Source: Micromonospora chokoriensis | Lineage (GTDB): Bacteria; Actinomycetota; Actinomycetes; Mycobacteriales; Micromonosporaceae | DNA: 64,000 nucleotides | NCBI RefSeq assembly: GCF_000718555.1 | Contig: NZ_JOAN01000024.1 | Coordinates: forward strand, 79,468-143,467 | Direction of reading: 5' to 3' | Part shown: piece by piece, positions 27,196 through 36,765 of the stretch | Layout: every line of letters begins with the position of its first letter | Numbering within the stretch: position 1 is the stretch's first letter | Position numbers and translations under genes: made by a program | Notes under the pieces: generated by a model | Told to the model about the DNA's origin: nothing | Seen by the model: the letters and a program-made list of their open reading frames with translations, nothing else | Database searches by the model: none

Positions 27196-29067
27196 ATGTT
27201 CGTTTCCAACATCACGATCGGGAACTATCGGTCGTGCCGGCAGGTCAGCGTCCGGCTGCGGCCCGAGGTCACTGTCCTGGCCGGTGAGAACAATGCGGGC
27301 AAGACGACGGTGATCGACGGTCTGCGCCAGCTGACCGATGCTCTCGACGGACGGCGCGGCCCGGCGCTGACCGATGGTGACATGTTCGACGGTGCCGGCC
27401 CGGATGATCAAGTCCAGCTGCGGGCCGTTCTGTCGGACATTGACCCGGACCATGCTGGCGCCTATCTGTCGGCGTTTCTTCCCGGCGCGACCGCCGATGG
27501 GAAACGCTCGGCGGCGTGGGCCTTGACATACACCAGGCCGCCGCTGGGGCGTCGTCGAGGCACGACGACGTGGCAGGTCGGCGAGGACAAGGAATCGTCT
27601 AGCGAGCCCTCTCTGCGCACCGCGATCCGGCACGTGCACCTGCCCGCGCTGCGCGATGCCGTCCGCGACCTCGGCGTCGCCGGTGGTGCCCGGATTCGGG
27701 TGATGCTGGAGGCGCTGCTCGGCGGTCAGGACAAGGTCGACGCCTTCGTCGACCGTGCCGCCGGGCACTTCACTGCACTCGCACAGGACGAGGCGGTTCG
27801 AGCCGTCGGTTCGGCAGTCAGCGGCTCACTCGGGGCGATCACGTCCGGGGCACACCGTCAGCAGGCCGGTCTGACGGTGACGGATGCCAACCTGGGGTCG
27901 ATCTCGCGGGCACTGCGGATGCTGCTCGGCGACGCGGAACTGCCGCTGACGGCGTCGATCGACAACTCCGGGCTGGGCTACGCGAACGCGCTGTACATCG
28001 CGACCGTCCTGGCCGAACTCGAGACCGCCCGTGAGTCCGACCTGACCCTGCTGCTGATCGAGGAGCCGGAAGCCCATCTGCACCCGCAGTTGCAGACCCT
28101 GCTGCTGCGCTACCTCAAACGGCGGGCGGCAGCCTCCCGGCAGCGTATGGTCACTGATCCGTCCCAGCCAGCCGGGCACATTCAGGTCGTGCTGACCACC
28201 CACTCACCGGTGCTGTCCGCGGCGGTCAGTGTTGAGGATCTCGTCGTGATGACCCGCGGACCGCTTAAGGAATCCACCGGATGGCAGGCTCGGGCCGTGG
28301 CGGTCGCCGACTTGGGCCTCAGGATCAAGCAGATCAAACAGCTCGACCGGTTCCTCGACGTCACCAAGAACGCGCTGCTCTACGCGGCACGGATCATCCT
28401 GGTCGAGGGCCCATCCGAGGGGCTGCTGCTGCCGGCCCTCGCCGACCTGGTGCTGGCCGCGCCGGCCGGCTCCCGCGAACCGCAGCTCCAGGCCGCGCAG
28501 GAGGCGATGGACCGCTTCCACGGCGCGACGATCGTCCTCGCCGACGGCGTGGGATTCGGCGCCTATTTCAAGGTGCTGCTGACCGCCGCCAACGGTGCCC
28601 GGATCGGCCAGCGGATCGCGGTGATCACCGACTCCGACAAGGCGGGGACCGACGAACCGAAGCGGGTTATCGACGCTCGCGCGGAGGCCAGACAACTCGG
28701 GGCCGGACCTGAGGTCATCGAGTGGTTCGTCGCACCGCGCACCCTCGAGCCGACCCTCATGTGTCCGCAAAACGAGGAACTGCTACACCAGGCGTTCCTG
28801 GAGTGTGCACCCAGGTCGGAGCATCGGTGGGCGCCGATCGCGGCCGCTCCCGTCGACCAGCGGCCAGAGATGTTCCGGATGTTGTTCATCTCCAGCTCTG
28901 ACGATGCGGCAGCTGAGGGCTCGGCCATCTCCAAGCCGGAGTTTGCGCACGCCCTGGCCGACCGGCTAATTCCCGGATGCGAGTTCGTCGTGCCCGACAA
29001 CCTTGCCGACGGTATTCGCTACATCGCCGAGGCTTCCCCTCCGGTCTGGCCGACGAGCGCCCGATGA
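27196..29067 (+). CDS. gajA: Gabija anti-phage protein GajA (OLD-family ATPase-TOPRIM nuclease)
   Basis: 623 residues. The N-terminal ABC/SMC-like ATPase has Walker A GENNAGKT (30-37) and Walker B LLLIEEPEAHLHP (E289-E290), followed by HSP for the H-loop. The C-terminal TOPRIM domain has the metal Glu in LVEGPSEG (E404) and DSD in ITDSDKAG (D479, D481). Known GajA is a site-specific DNA-nicking endonuclease held off by NTPs and activated when phage depletes them. AGGGG lies before the ATG. It is followed with a 4-base overlap by a UvrD-like helicase gene, the defining Gabija pair. Confidence 0.88.
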   Translation: MFVSNITIGNYRSCRQVSVRLRPEVTVLAGENNAGKTTVIDGLRQLTDALDGRRGPALTDGDMFDGAGPDDQVQLRAVLSDIDPDHAGAYLSAFLPGATADGKRSAAWALTYTRPPLGRRRGTTTWQVGEDKESSSEPSLRTAIRHVHLPALRDAVRDLGVAGGARIRVMLEALLGGQDKVDAFVDRAAGHFTALAQDEAVRAVGSAVSGSLGAITSGAHRQQAGLTVTDANLGSISRALRMLLGDAELPLTASIDNSGLGYANALYIATVLAELETARESDLTLLLIEEPEAHLHPQLQTLLLRYLKRRAAASRQRMVTDPSQPAGHIQVVLTTHSPVLSAAVSVEDLVVMTRGPLKESTGWQARAVAVADLGLRIKQIKQLDRFLDVTKNALLYAARIILVEGPSEGLLLPALADLVLAAPAGSREPQLQAAQEAMDRFHGATIVLADGVGFGAYFKVLLTAANGARIGQRIAVITDSDKAGTDEPKRVIDARAEARQLGAGPEVIEWFVAPRTLEPTLMCPQNEELLHQAFLECAPRSEHRWAPIAAAPVDQRPEMFRMLFISSSDDAAAEGSAISKPEFAHALADRLIPGCEFVVPDNLADGIRYIAEASPPVWPTSAR

Positions 29068-30782
29068 CGACGGCGTTCGAGCAGGCCGTCGCGGCGCAGG
29101 AACAGGCGATCACCGCAAAGGCGCCGCTGTTCGTCCGAGCCTGTCCCGGCGCCGGGAAAACCCACGTGATCGTCTCGCGGCACCTGCGCGGACCCGAGGT
29201 TACGCTGCGCCGCGGGCGGGCGCTGTTGTCGTTCACCCGGGCTGCGGCGACCCAGATGCGCCGCCGCTGCCACCGCGACGGCCGGCCCGACGCAACCGCC
29301 TTTCCCCACTACATCGGCACCCTGGACGCCTTCATTTGGGATGCCCTGGTGGCACCGAACCTGCCGTCGAACCAGCCGTTGCAACTGATCGACAGCTGGG
29401 ACCGGGTGCAGGCCGAAGTGAAACTCGACCGGCAGATTCCGCTCAACGGATTCACGTTCGTGTCGGATCCGCGCACCGGCCAGGAGTCCATCCGGCAGGA
29501 CCTGCTCTCCCAGGAACACGCCCTGCTTATCAACGGCAGCAGCTATGGGTGGGACCGGTGGGCGCAGGCGGCGTTCACCGTCCGCGACGCCCAATCTCAG
29601 GACGGATACGTCACCGGGCATGAGAGCCGGCTGCTGGCGCTGAAATACCTCGCCGAGGGAGAGAGCGTCACCGGGCCGCTGCGCTCACGGTTCGCCGAGA
29701 TCGTCGTTGACGAGGCGCAGGACTGCTCGGTAACCGACCTGGAAATCATGACAGCACTGCACCGCGTCGGGATCCCGCTGGTCGTCGTCGCCGACCCGGA
29801 CCAGATGATCTACAGCTGGCGTGACGCCAAACTCGGGGTACTGCGGGCTCTGGCGGCCGAGCTCGGGCAGACCGTCGAGCTCACTGGGAACTGGCGCAGC
29901 TCCCGGACGGTCTGCCAGGCCGCCGCGACCCTGCGCTCCGGTGCCCGCCCGCCTGATTCCGTGGTCCGGCCGCCGCAGCTCGAGCCGCCGTTGATCCTGC
30001 TGCCGACCCGGTTCCCGAGAGGCGGCACAGCGAAGCACGTCCAGAGCGGCCGGCCGGTCGTCGACGTGTTCCTCGAGCACGCCCAGGCCAACGGCATTGA
30101 GGCAGTGGACTGCCTGACAACCGCGCACAGCCGAATCTACCTGCCAGCCAAGAACCGGCGCCCGTCCGGGAACAACGCCACCATGCTTGCCCACGCCCGG
30201 CACGTTGTGCATTCTGGGACCGCTGACCAGGCCCTCGTCGACGACGCATGCCGGCTCGCCGCCAGGATGCTGCTGCGGTACTGGTACCCGGATACTCCCG
30301 CCCGCGGCAGTGTCGAAGCACGCTGCAGTGCGGCCGGTGTCGAGTTCACCGGCATCATCCGGCGCGCGTACCGATTCCTGTACGGGTTGCCGGAGCCGCA
30401 CGCAGGCTGGATCGCCGACGTGAACGCCGAACTCAGGAACGCGCCGCAGCCGCCGGGCGCGCGACCGAGCCGCGGCGTCGGCCGGCTCAGCGGTAAACCA
30501 CCGACGCCACGTGCCGTAGACACTGCAACGGCGTCGTTTCGTTCCGACAACATCCATCAGGTCAAAGGCAACGAACATCTCGCTGTCATGCTGCTCATGC
30601 CCGACAGCGACGCGAGTAGCCGCTGGATCAACGGCAACCCGGACACCGACGAATCCCTACGCGGCTGGTACGTCGCGGTCACCCGGGCACAGCGCCTCGT
30701 CACGATCGCCGTTCAGGCCGAACAGATCGAGGCGCTCACCGAGTTTCTGGCCGCCCAGCAGGTCGCGACGCTCATCGGATGA
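29064..30782 (+). CDS. gajB: Gabija helicase GajB (UvrD/Rep-like)
   Basis: 572 residues of superfamily 1 helicase. Walker A is CPGAGKTH (29-33 around K32), motif Ia is LSFTRAAATQM, motif II is VVDEAQD (D216, E217), motif III-like is VVADPDQMIYSWRDA, motif IV-like is LTGNWRSS, and motif VI is WYVAVTRAQRLV. It completes the Gabija system by sensing DNA ends or unwinding DNA for GajA. The ATG overlaps the gajA stop (ATGA) and its own stop overlaps the next ATG, so the genes form a tightly coupled operon. Confidence 0.88.
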   Translation: MTTAFEQAVAAQEQAITAKAPLFVRACPGAGKTHVIVSRHLRGPEVTLRRGRALLSFTRAAATQMRRRCHRDGRPDATAFPHYIGTLDAFIWDALVAPNLPSNQPLQLIDSWDRVQAEVKLDRQIPLNGFTFVSDPRTGQESIRQDLLSQEHALLINGSSYGWDRWAQAAFTVRDAQSQDGYVTGHESRLLALKYLAEGESVTGPLRSRFAEIVVDEAQDCSVTDLEIMTALHRVGIPLVVVADPDQMIYSWRDAKLGVLRALAAELGQTVELTGNWRSSRTVCQAAATLRSGARPPDSVVRPPQLEPPLILLPTRFPRGGTAKHVQSGRPVVDVFLEHAQANGIEAVDCLTTAHSRIYLPAKNRRPSGNNATMLAHARHVVHSGTADQALVDDACRLAARMLLRYWYPDTPARGSVEARCSAAGVEFTGIIRRAYRFLYGLPEPHAGWIADVNAELRNAPQPPGARPSRGVGRLSGKPPTPRAVDTATASFRSDNIHQVKGNEHLAVMLLMPDSDASSRWINGNPDTDESLRGWYVAVTRAQRLVTIAVQAEQIEALTEFLAAQQVATLIG

Positions 30783-31129
30783 CGTACTCGCCGGATATGT
30801 TGGCGGCGCCTCGATCCAGTCCCGTTGATCATGACCAGGTGATCTCCACGGATCAGGCGCATGTGATCGAGACCCGGTATGGGTGCCCCCGCACTATGCG
30901 TGCACAGGATTCTTTGGCGATCACCTTCGCGAGGCGCCTCCGCCTTCCCGGCCGCGCCGAGACGACGGCGTTCGTGGGCGTCGACGGCATGCACGGTCAT
31001 GCTGGCGACGTGTGGCTGAACAATGCTGAATGGTGGGCATTCATCATCGCGTCGCAGGGCGCGGCTCGGCAGCCCCTCAAGGCACTTATTTACGAGCAGT
31101 GCTGGTCTAGGGTCGATGCGACCCAGTGA
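30779..31129 (+). CDS. Small protein coupled to gajB, unknown function
   Basis: 116 residues. I recognise no family. The ATG overlaps the gajB stop, and the next gene starts 14 bp after its stop, so it sits in one operon with gajAB and the Mrr-like nuclease. The end is rich in Trp and hydrophobic residues (NNAEWWAFIIASQG), without a clear membrane helix. It may be an accessory or adaptor; the evidence is only position. Confidence 0.55.
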   Translation: MTYSPDMLAAPRSSPVDHDQVISTDQAHVIETRYGCPRTMRAQDSLAITFARRLRLPGRAETTAFVGVDGMHGHAGDVWLNNAEWWAFIIASQGAARQPLKALIYEQCWSRVDATQ

Positions 31130-31142
31130 GGGGAGCGATCGG

Positions 31143-32540
31143 ATGGCGGCGGCCGACCTGTACGAGCAGTACAGCCGGATCGAGGCGATAACGGACCCGC
31201 AGCGGCGCGGACGGGCCTTTGAGGACTACGTCGCCGCGCTGTTCGCCGCGAGCCATTTCGAGGTCACGAAGGACGCGGGGAGCGCCCGTCCCCGGCAAAC
31301 CGATCTCCTGGCAACTCGGGCAACCGAGACCTATCTAATTGAGTGCAAGTGGCGCTCGGCCCGAGCAGACATTGACGACGTGGACGGCCTCCGCAGCCGA
31401 CTCCGAAGGACAAACGGCACCGTCGGTCTGCTCATCAGCAACTCCGGATTCTCCGGCACTGCCATCTCGGAGGTCGCAGACCACCGTCACCAGCCGATTC
31501 TCCTGCTTTCAGGCGAGGAAATCCGCAGGCTCGCCCGGCGGCCAGAACAGTTGGCCCATCTGCTGTGGCGGAAGAGGCAGGCGCTGCAGGTCGATGGCAA
31601 GGCACTCGTTGACGAACCTGCGCAGCCAAGGCGGACACGGACCCGTCGGCCGCTTCCGGGCTCCGCCTCACGTTTTGTTGCGGCAGGGCGGCCGGACGCG
31701 CCGGTCTTCGCCTGTGGAGGCGGGTTTGATCAATTCACTTTTGCCCATGATGTCGTCGACGTGGATTGGGTGATCGCCGCTGGAAGCGGTGCCACACTCG
31801 ACGTCGACGTGCCGGCCTTCGATGAACGTGACGTGCTCGCCGTCATCGACAAGCTCGCGGATCTTGGTTGGACGTCGCCCGATGCCCGGTGGAGCATCCA
31901 GCAGGCCCGAACCAACTGGCATGGGTTCGGAGCCGCTGCGTTTGCGTCAGAACTGAGCCAGTGGAAAGCGCGGGCTGACACGCCTAAGGCGCATCACAGT
32001 GAGGAGTTCTGCTACGTCGACAACTGCGACGGGGGCTTCTACACCCTAACCTCGACCATCGGCGCAGACGACTACCGGCGGGCGACCCAGACCCACCTGT
32101 CGATCCAACTTCACGGTGTCCCGCTCGACACCGGCCCGCTGCTCCAACTCTGCCGGTCGATCGGAGTTCACCACGGCACCTACTTCCGCACCCTCGCCGA
32201 ACGGTCACGCCGCGTACTCCACCTGCCGGACTGGATGAGGGTCCCGATCGAGCCGATAGCCCACATCGTGACATCAGGGACCAGCATCGACCCGGAGATG
32301 GAGTTCGTCACCGGCATAGTGATCCCCAACCCATTCAGCCTGGTGCAGTGGCGGCAGAGCGAGGAATGGTCGACCGCCGGCCTGCAGCACATCGAGTCTG
32401 CGGAGTACCTCGTCTGCGATCTCGGCGAGCACCACCTCAGAGACGGCAAGCCCTACACCTACTGGCTTACCAAAGTCGAGGTGGCACGAACATCAGCCGC
32501 CGCCGTCTTCGTCCCGGGCGTCCGCTGGGACCTGGCGTAG
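31143..32540 (+). CDS. Mrr-like restriction endonuclease domain protein with unknown C-terminal region
   Basis: 465 residues. The N-terminal 120 residues are a PD-(D/E)xK nuclease of the Mrr_cat type: RGRAFEDYVAALF, then D54 in RQTDLLA and E67-x-K69 in YLIECKW. The remaining 300 residues (DWVIAAGSGATLDVDVPAFD onward) are unfamiliar and may sense or bind. The ATG at 31143 is preceded by GAGGGGAG. It lies in the gajAB operon, which suggests an added nuclease effector or a second defence gene. Confidence 0.75.
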   Translation: MAAADLYEQYSRIEAITDPQRRGRAFEDYVAALFAASHFEVTKDAGSARPRQTDLLATRATETYLIECKWRSARADIDDVDGLRSRLRRTNGTVGLLISNSGFSGTAISEVADHRHQPILLLSGEEIRRLARRPEQLAHLLWRKRQALQVDGKALVDEPAQPRRTRTRRPLPGSASRFVAAGRPDAPVFACGGGFDQFTFAHDVVDVDWVIAAGSGATLDVDVPAFDERDVLAVIDKLADLGWTSPDARWSIQQARTNWHGFGAAAFASELSQWKARADTPKAHHSEEFCYVDNCDGGFYTLTSTIGADDYRRATQTHLSIQLHGVPLDTGPLLQLCRSIGVHHGTYFRTLAERSRRVLHLPDWMRVPIEPIAHIVTSGTSIDPEMEFVTGIVIPNPFSLVQWRQSEEWSTAGLQHIESAEYLVCDLGEHHLRDGKPYTYWLTKVEVARTSAAAVFVPGVRWDLA

Positions 32541-32766
32541 GCGACTGCCTTCCCTTCTGACGTGCTGATGGGAGTCATCGCGTCCGCGTGCTTCTTGCGG
32601 CCGGGAGGTTGTTGCGTCTGCGTGGTCGGGCATGTGATGCTGACGGTACGGATCGGCGCTGCGGTCGTGCTGCGGGGTTACCGGAAATCATTCTTAGTTC
32701 GCCAGGATCGATCGCGGTGATGCGCGGGTTCCTGGCGGCTTTCTGCGCCCCGTTAGGAGCTTGGCG

Positions 32767-33726
32767 ATGACCAGCTACAGCGTTCTGCCCACCGGTCCCC
32801 GGACCACCGTGATCGCGACATGGTCCGGCGAGGAGTGCGACCAAAGCTGCAAGATCACCACCATAGACGACCCGCAGCGCGCAGCCCGCCTCGCCAGTGT
32901 CCTCACGCGGCTTTCTGAGGACGCATGGGACGCAGCGGCATTTCTCGATACTCATCCGGCCATTGAGGAAGCGATCGAACGCCTCGTCGAGGCGCTGCGG
33001 GACTCGGAGGTTGCGATTGACCCGGTGTCGTTGATGGCCGATGAGGGTAGCCGCCACGCGGAGGCGTGGAGCCACAAGGATCTCGTCGAGCTGTTCGGTG
33101 GCGAACTGCCCGAGGTGTTCGGTGCATTGCCACGGACCCAGCGATTGACGATCGCGGACGAGATCGCTGCCGACGCGGCGGAACGGGCCGAGGCGCTGCG
33201 GTTACTGCCGACCGGGGGTGATCCGGAGCTTGCGTCCTCGCGGATATGGCAGATGTGCGAGGTGACTCGGTCGTTGCGCAACGGAGAGGTTGGACCGCTG
33301 CCAGACGGCGCGGCCGGGTGGATCGTGCAGGCATGGATGTTCGAAACAAGTCCAGCGCGCCGGTGGGGCGCCCGCGAGCAGTTGGTACGCATAGAGCAAC
33401 TCGTCGCGGCATGTATCGCCAGTGGCGGTAGAGCCACGGCGGACGACGACCCTCTTGAAGCGCACTTGGTCCTTCCGCAGCCTGATGAGGTCCATTCGAG
33501 GATCCTGTACGTGCGGCCGGCGCAGAAGCAGCGCAGCAAGCGGGCGAGCGACCCGGTCGCTCCCATGGTGGTGGTCGAGTCGCGCTCAGGCTCCGGGCCC
33601 GTGGGATTGGGTGAGGTCTGGGCTACCGACGATGACGGATTCGCCAATCTCCTTGGCGAGTGGACCCGTGCCGTGCCCTACCTGAGGAAGACCGATACGT
33701 ACGTCGACCCCAACAAGTGGGAGTAA
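32767..33726 (+). CDS. Hypothetical protein in defence island
   Basis: 319 residues, family not recognised. The N-terminus (TTVIATWSGEECDQSCKITTI) looks beta-rich, followed by helical acidic stretches; no catalytic motif is obvious. The ATG at 32767 has TAGGAG seven bases upstream, better than the TTG six bases before it. It lies 226 bp after the Mrr-like gene on the same strand and could be a separate transcript of the same island. Confidence 0.65.
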   Translation: MTSYSVLPTGPRTTVIATWSGEECDQSCKITTIDDPQRAARLASVLTRLSEDAWDAAAFLDTHPAIEEAIERLVEALRDSEVAIDPVSLMADEGSRHAEAWSHKDLVELFGGELPEVFGALPRTQRLTIADEIAADAAERAEALRLLPTGGDPELASSRIWQMCEVTRSLRNGEVGPLPDGAAGWIVQAWMFETSPARRWGAREQLVRIEQLVAACIASGGRATADDDPLEAHLVLPQPDEVHSRILYVRPAQKQRSKRASDPVAPMVVVESRSGSGPVGLGEVWATDDDGFANLLGEWTRAVPYLRKTDTYVDPNKWE

Positions 33727-34060
33727 CCCGGTCTGCCCGGACGTCCACCCCAGTAGCTACTGACTCTCGGCTAGGAGGTAGCACTTGAGTCTGTCTGCCC
33801 ATGCAGCGGCGGAGGCGGCCTCCAGCTGCGGTACGCGATATCTGGTAGACCTGGCGAGACGGTGGCCAAGGGTGCTGCACCCCTGCTGAGGTGGCGCGGA
33901 CCGGCGATGTCGACAGCCGAACCGTTGGGGTGGCCTCTATCCGCGCTGGTATGCGGCGGGCAGCCACGTCCGCGGTCGTCGGTGGGTCCGGCAGCGCGAT
34001 CGAAGCGACGACGCGGGCGTGGCGAGTCCGATTAGGCGTTATCTGCTCGATTCGCGGGCA

Positions 34061-34100
34061 TCCTCGGACAGGATTCGAATCTGCGACATGCGGGTTTAGG
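34061..34100 (-). other. Possible tRNA 3'-end remnant in a 470-bp gene-free stretch
   Basis: On the minus strand the sequence GTCGCAGATTCGAATCCTGT resembles a T-arm (GCAGA-TTCGAAT-CCTGT, four of five pairs). No full tRNA is present upstream. Such 3' tRNA fragments are typical relics of attachment sites. The rest of 33727-34198 shows no convincing gene. Confidence 0.35.
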
Positions 34101-34198
34101 AAGGCGGTAACGCCTACTGAAGCACCTCCCAAGCCTGCGAGGAGGCGATAGCGCGACTACTCTCCGGAGCGGCTGCGGACACCACCTCATGCGTCTAG

Positions 34199-34765
34199 CT
34201 GCCGGCCGACGACAGCACGCACGCTGCGGCCGCGACCGGCACAGAGGAGCATGAGAGCGTCACCGCCCGCGGCGAGCTGGAAGCTCTGACCGTCCGCTCC
34301 GTGCCGCTGTTCGAGCACCGGGAACTGCTGACGACCGCGCTCAACACCGCCCGCACTAGGTTCCCGCTGGCCGCACCGTTCGTACGCGACGCTGTCGTCA
34401 ACGGCGACTTCCTGGCCAAGCTTGAGATCATGCTGCGTAGGTCCGGCTTGACCGCGCGCATCGGCTACGGCCTCGGCCAGGAGCCCGCGCAGAGCGGCAA
34501 CAATGCCCTCAGCCGGCTGCGTGCACTCGCCGGCCGGTACCCCAGGCTCACCCTTGCCCACGTTCCCGATCCGCAGCCGAACATCCTGATCTTCGACGAC
34601 ACGTGGGTGAACAGCCGATTCGACTGGCTGTCGTTCCGGGACCAGCCCACGCACACCTACCGCCCAGAAGAAGGCACGCTCGTTCGCGACAAGACGCACG
34701 TGGACGAGCGCCACACCCACTATGCCGAGCTGATTACGCGAACCGCCGCTGCCCCCAGACACTGA
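34199..34765 (+). pseudogene. 3' fragment of a larger gene (possibly phospholipase D-like)
   Basis: A good coding frame of about 189 codons runs from directly after an in-frame TAG, but no start with a ribosome-binding site is seen; the first reasonable start is GTG 34301. The C-terminal phrase ILIFDDTWVNSRFDWLSFR resembles, from memory, the end of PLD-like proteins near phage-defence helicases. I take it as a truncated C-terminal domain. It could also be a short intact gene starting at 34301. Confidence 0.45.
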
Positions 34766-35009
34766 GAGGGCGGTGTGCCGCTCGGCGGCCGGGCGGCGCG
34801 ACAATGCTCCGACGCGAGCTGTCCGGGACACGGGCAACCTGCCGAACACCCGCCTGTGATGGAGGGCGTCTGTGGTGAATTACCCGCTATCAGTGTTACG
34901 GCGAGGGGGCGCCGGACGGGCGTTGTCTCTTCATCCGAATATGGGATGCCGGCTGCGCCTGCAGGGGTAGATGCTGTCCTGTTGCCCGAAGGGATGATGG
35001 GGAGTAGGC

Positions 35010-36278
35010 GTGTTCGCTGAGTTGACGAAGCCGGATGAGCGGACGCTGCGCTTCACCTCGATGGGGCTGAGCCTCGACGGGCTTCTGCATGAGGATGATG
35101 CGCTTGCCTTTCAGCGCTCCCAGATCGCCGGAGCGGTGCTGAACGATGCCGTGTCTGGCGATCTTCAGGTGAGCTTTGAGCGGCTGCGCGACCAGCACAG
35201 CTTGGGTGTGGTCGACTACGAGCAGTTCACCGTCGTTGCTGACGCTGCCATCGGCCTCTACGAGCCCGCTCTACGTGCCCGATTCGTCGAGTTCTACCAC
35301 GGCAGGGTGATCCCCTTCACCGACGACGAAGGCAGACCACAGTCGTTGACCAGCACCAACTACGACGACATCGCCAAGCATCTGCGCAGACGTAAACTTC
35401 GCCTGCCCGCTGGGAGTGGGGCGCCAAAGCGCTTCACTGGCATGCTCGCTGACCTGTTCGCATGGGCACGCCAGCACGAACTCCTGAGGGGACAGCGGGC
35501 ACGACATCGCGAGCAGGTGATCGTCAAGATGCGCAATTACCTCGCGCACGCCCGACCACATCACATCCATACCCCGGTCGACGCGACACTGGCTCTGCGT
35601 AACCTGGCCGAGTTCATCAATCAACTGTGGGGCGTCGCGACTCCCGACGGCAGGTGTTACCCGGGGCCAGTACGACGCGAGACGCTCGCGGTCGGCTGGA
35701 ACCCGGCCACCGGCGTCCAGGAGTCCACGCGGGCGGGGAACCTTACCGCAGATGAGGATCCCACCACCCGGTGGATCCTGTACCGCGGGGTGCCCGACGG
35801 CTACGAGGGCGAGCGCTTCGACTCCCGATACGTCACGACTCGCGTCCCGACGCAATACCTGTGGGGGCCAGGCTCCGCCGCCGAAGCCGTCACTTGGCTG
35901 GCCACCCACCAGCCCGCCGTCGACGAGATCGACCCGGTCGATGGGCTCTACCTTCTGCGTCATCACGGCAACCACCTGTACCTGCCCCAGACTCCAGAGG
36001 TCTTCGCCGCGACACCTGCGGAGCAGCAAGCCGGTCGGTGGCATCTGCTGCGCGCGGACGTTGGCAACGACGCCTTTGCCTGCGTACGCGCCCGTGTCAC
36101 CCCGAACGAAAATCACAACAGTTGCGGGTGTCCTGTCGAGCGGCTAGCACAAGGGACCTGGAATACGGTGCACACGAAACTGCGTCACCTCCAGCCCGCC
36201 CTCGTGCCCCACCTCCCCGACGACGTTCGAGCGTCATCGCCGGTGGCCTGCCCTCGCGCGGTGGAAATTCCTGCTTGA
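35010..36278 (+). CDS. Putative HEPN-domain protein, unknown family
   Basis: 422 residues. The middle contains KMRNYLAHARPHH, an Rx4H motif (R175, H180) typical of HEPN ribonuclease toxins and abortive-infection proteins. The preceding helical segment (FTGMLADLFAWARQHELLRGQ) and the following NLAEFINQLWG fit a HEPN helical bundle. The C-terminal half (residues 230-422) is unfamiliar. GTG start with GGGGAG upstream. Position in a defence island supports a suicide RNase role. No antitoxin gene is obvious nearby. Confidence 0.55.
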   Translation: MFAELTKPDERTLRFTSMGLSLDGLLHEDDALAFQRSQIAGAVLNDAVSGDLQVSFERLRDQHSLGVVDYEQFTVVADAAIGLYEPALRARFVEFYHGRVIPFTDDEGRPQSLTSTNYDDIAKHLRRRKLRLPAGSGAPKRFTGMLADLFAWARQHELLRGQRARHREQVIVKMRNYLAHARPHHIHTPVDATLALRNLAEFINQLWGVATPDGRCYPGPVRRETLAVGWNPATGVQESTRAGNLTADEDPTTRWILYRGVPDGYEGERFDSRYVTTRVPTQYLWGPGSAAEAVTWLATHQPAVDEIDPVDGLYLLRHHGNHLYLPQTPEVFAATPAEQQAGRWHLLRADVGNDAFACVRARVTPNENHNSCGCPVERLAQGTWNTVHTKLRHLQPALVPHLPDDVRASSPVACPRAVEIPA

Positions 36279-36380
36279 CCGGACGATCGACGGGCTGTAC
36301 CACTCAATACGCGAGCTGCCGACGACCCGCGAGCCGAGGCGCGGGGGCTGTCTCGCTAACGGTGTTTCCGGCTATCTTGG

Positions 36381-36765
36381 TTAGTAGGTTTCAGCGGCTG
36401 GGAAGCGGTCGCTGAAAGTGATGGCGAAGGCGTTCAACGCGGGTTTCCAGCGCATCGTCCATCGGGTTCTGCCTGCTCCGGTGGGGTCCAGGGATCGGGT
36501 CACCAGGTACAGACACTTCAACGCGGCCTGCTCGGTGGGGAAGTGGCCGCGGGCCTTCACGGCCCGCCGGTAGCGGGCGTTCAACGACTCGATCGCGTTG
36601 GTCGAGCAGATGACCTTGCGGATCTCGAGGTCGTAGTCGAGGAACGGGATGAACTCGGCCGAGACGTTGTCCCACAACCGGATCACCGCCGGATACCGGC
36701 CACGCCACTTCTCGGCCAGGTCGTCGAACGCGGCCCGGGCGGCGTCCGCGTTGACTGCCACCGAC
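36381..36765 (-). pseudogene. IS256/mutator-family transposase, C-terminal remnant
   Basis: The last 125 residues match the IS256 family end (RVICSTNAIESLN-type region: KVICSTNAIESLNARYRRA, then WKPALNAFAITF). The N-terminal three quarters are missing; the frame runs into another transposase remnant on the opposite strand near 36760. The final catalytic Glu lies in NAIESLN. Confidence 0.85.
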
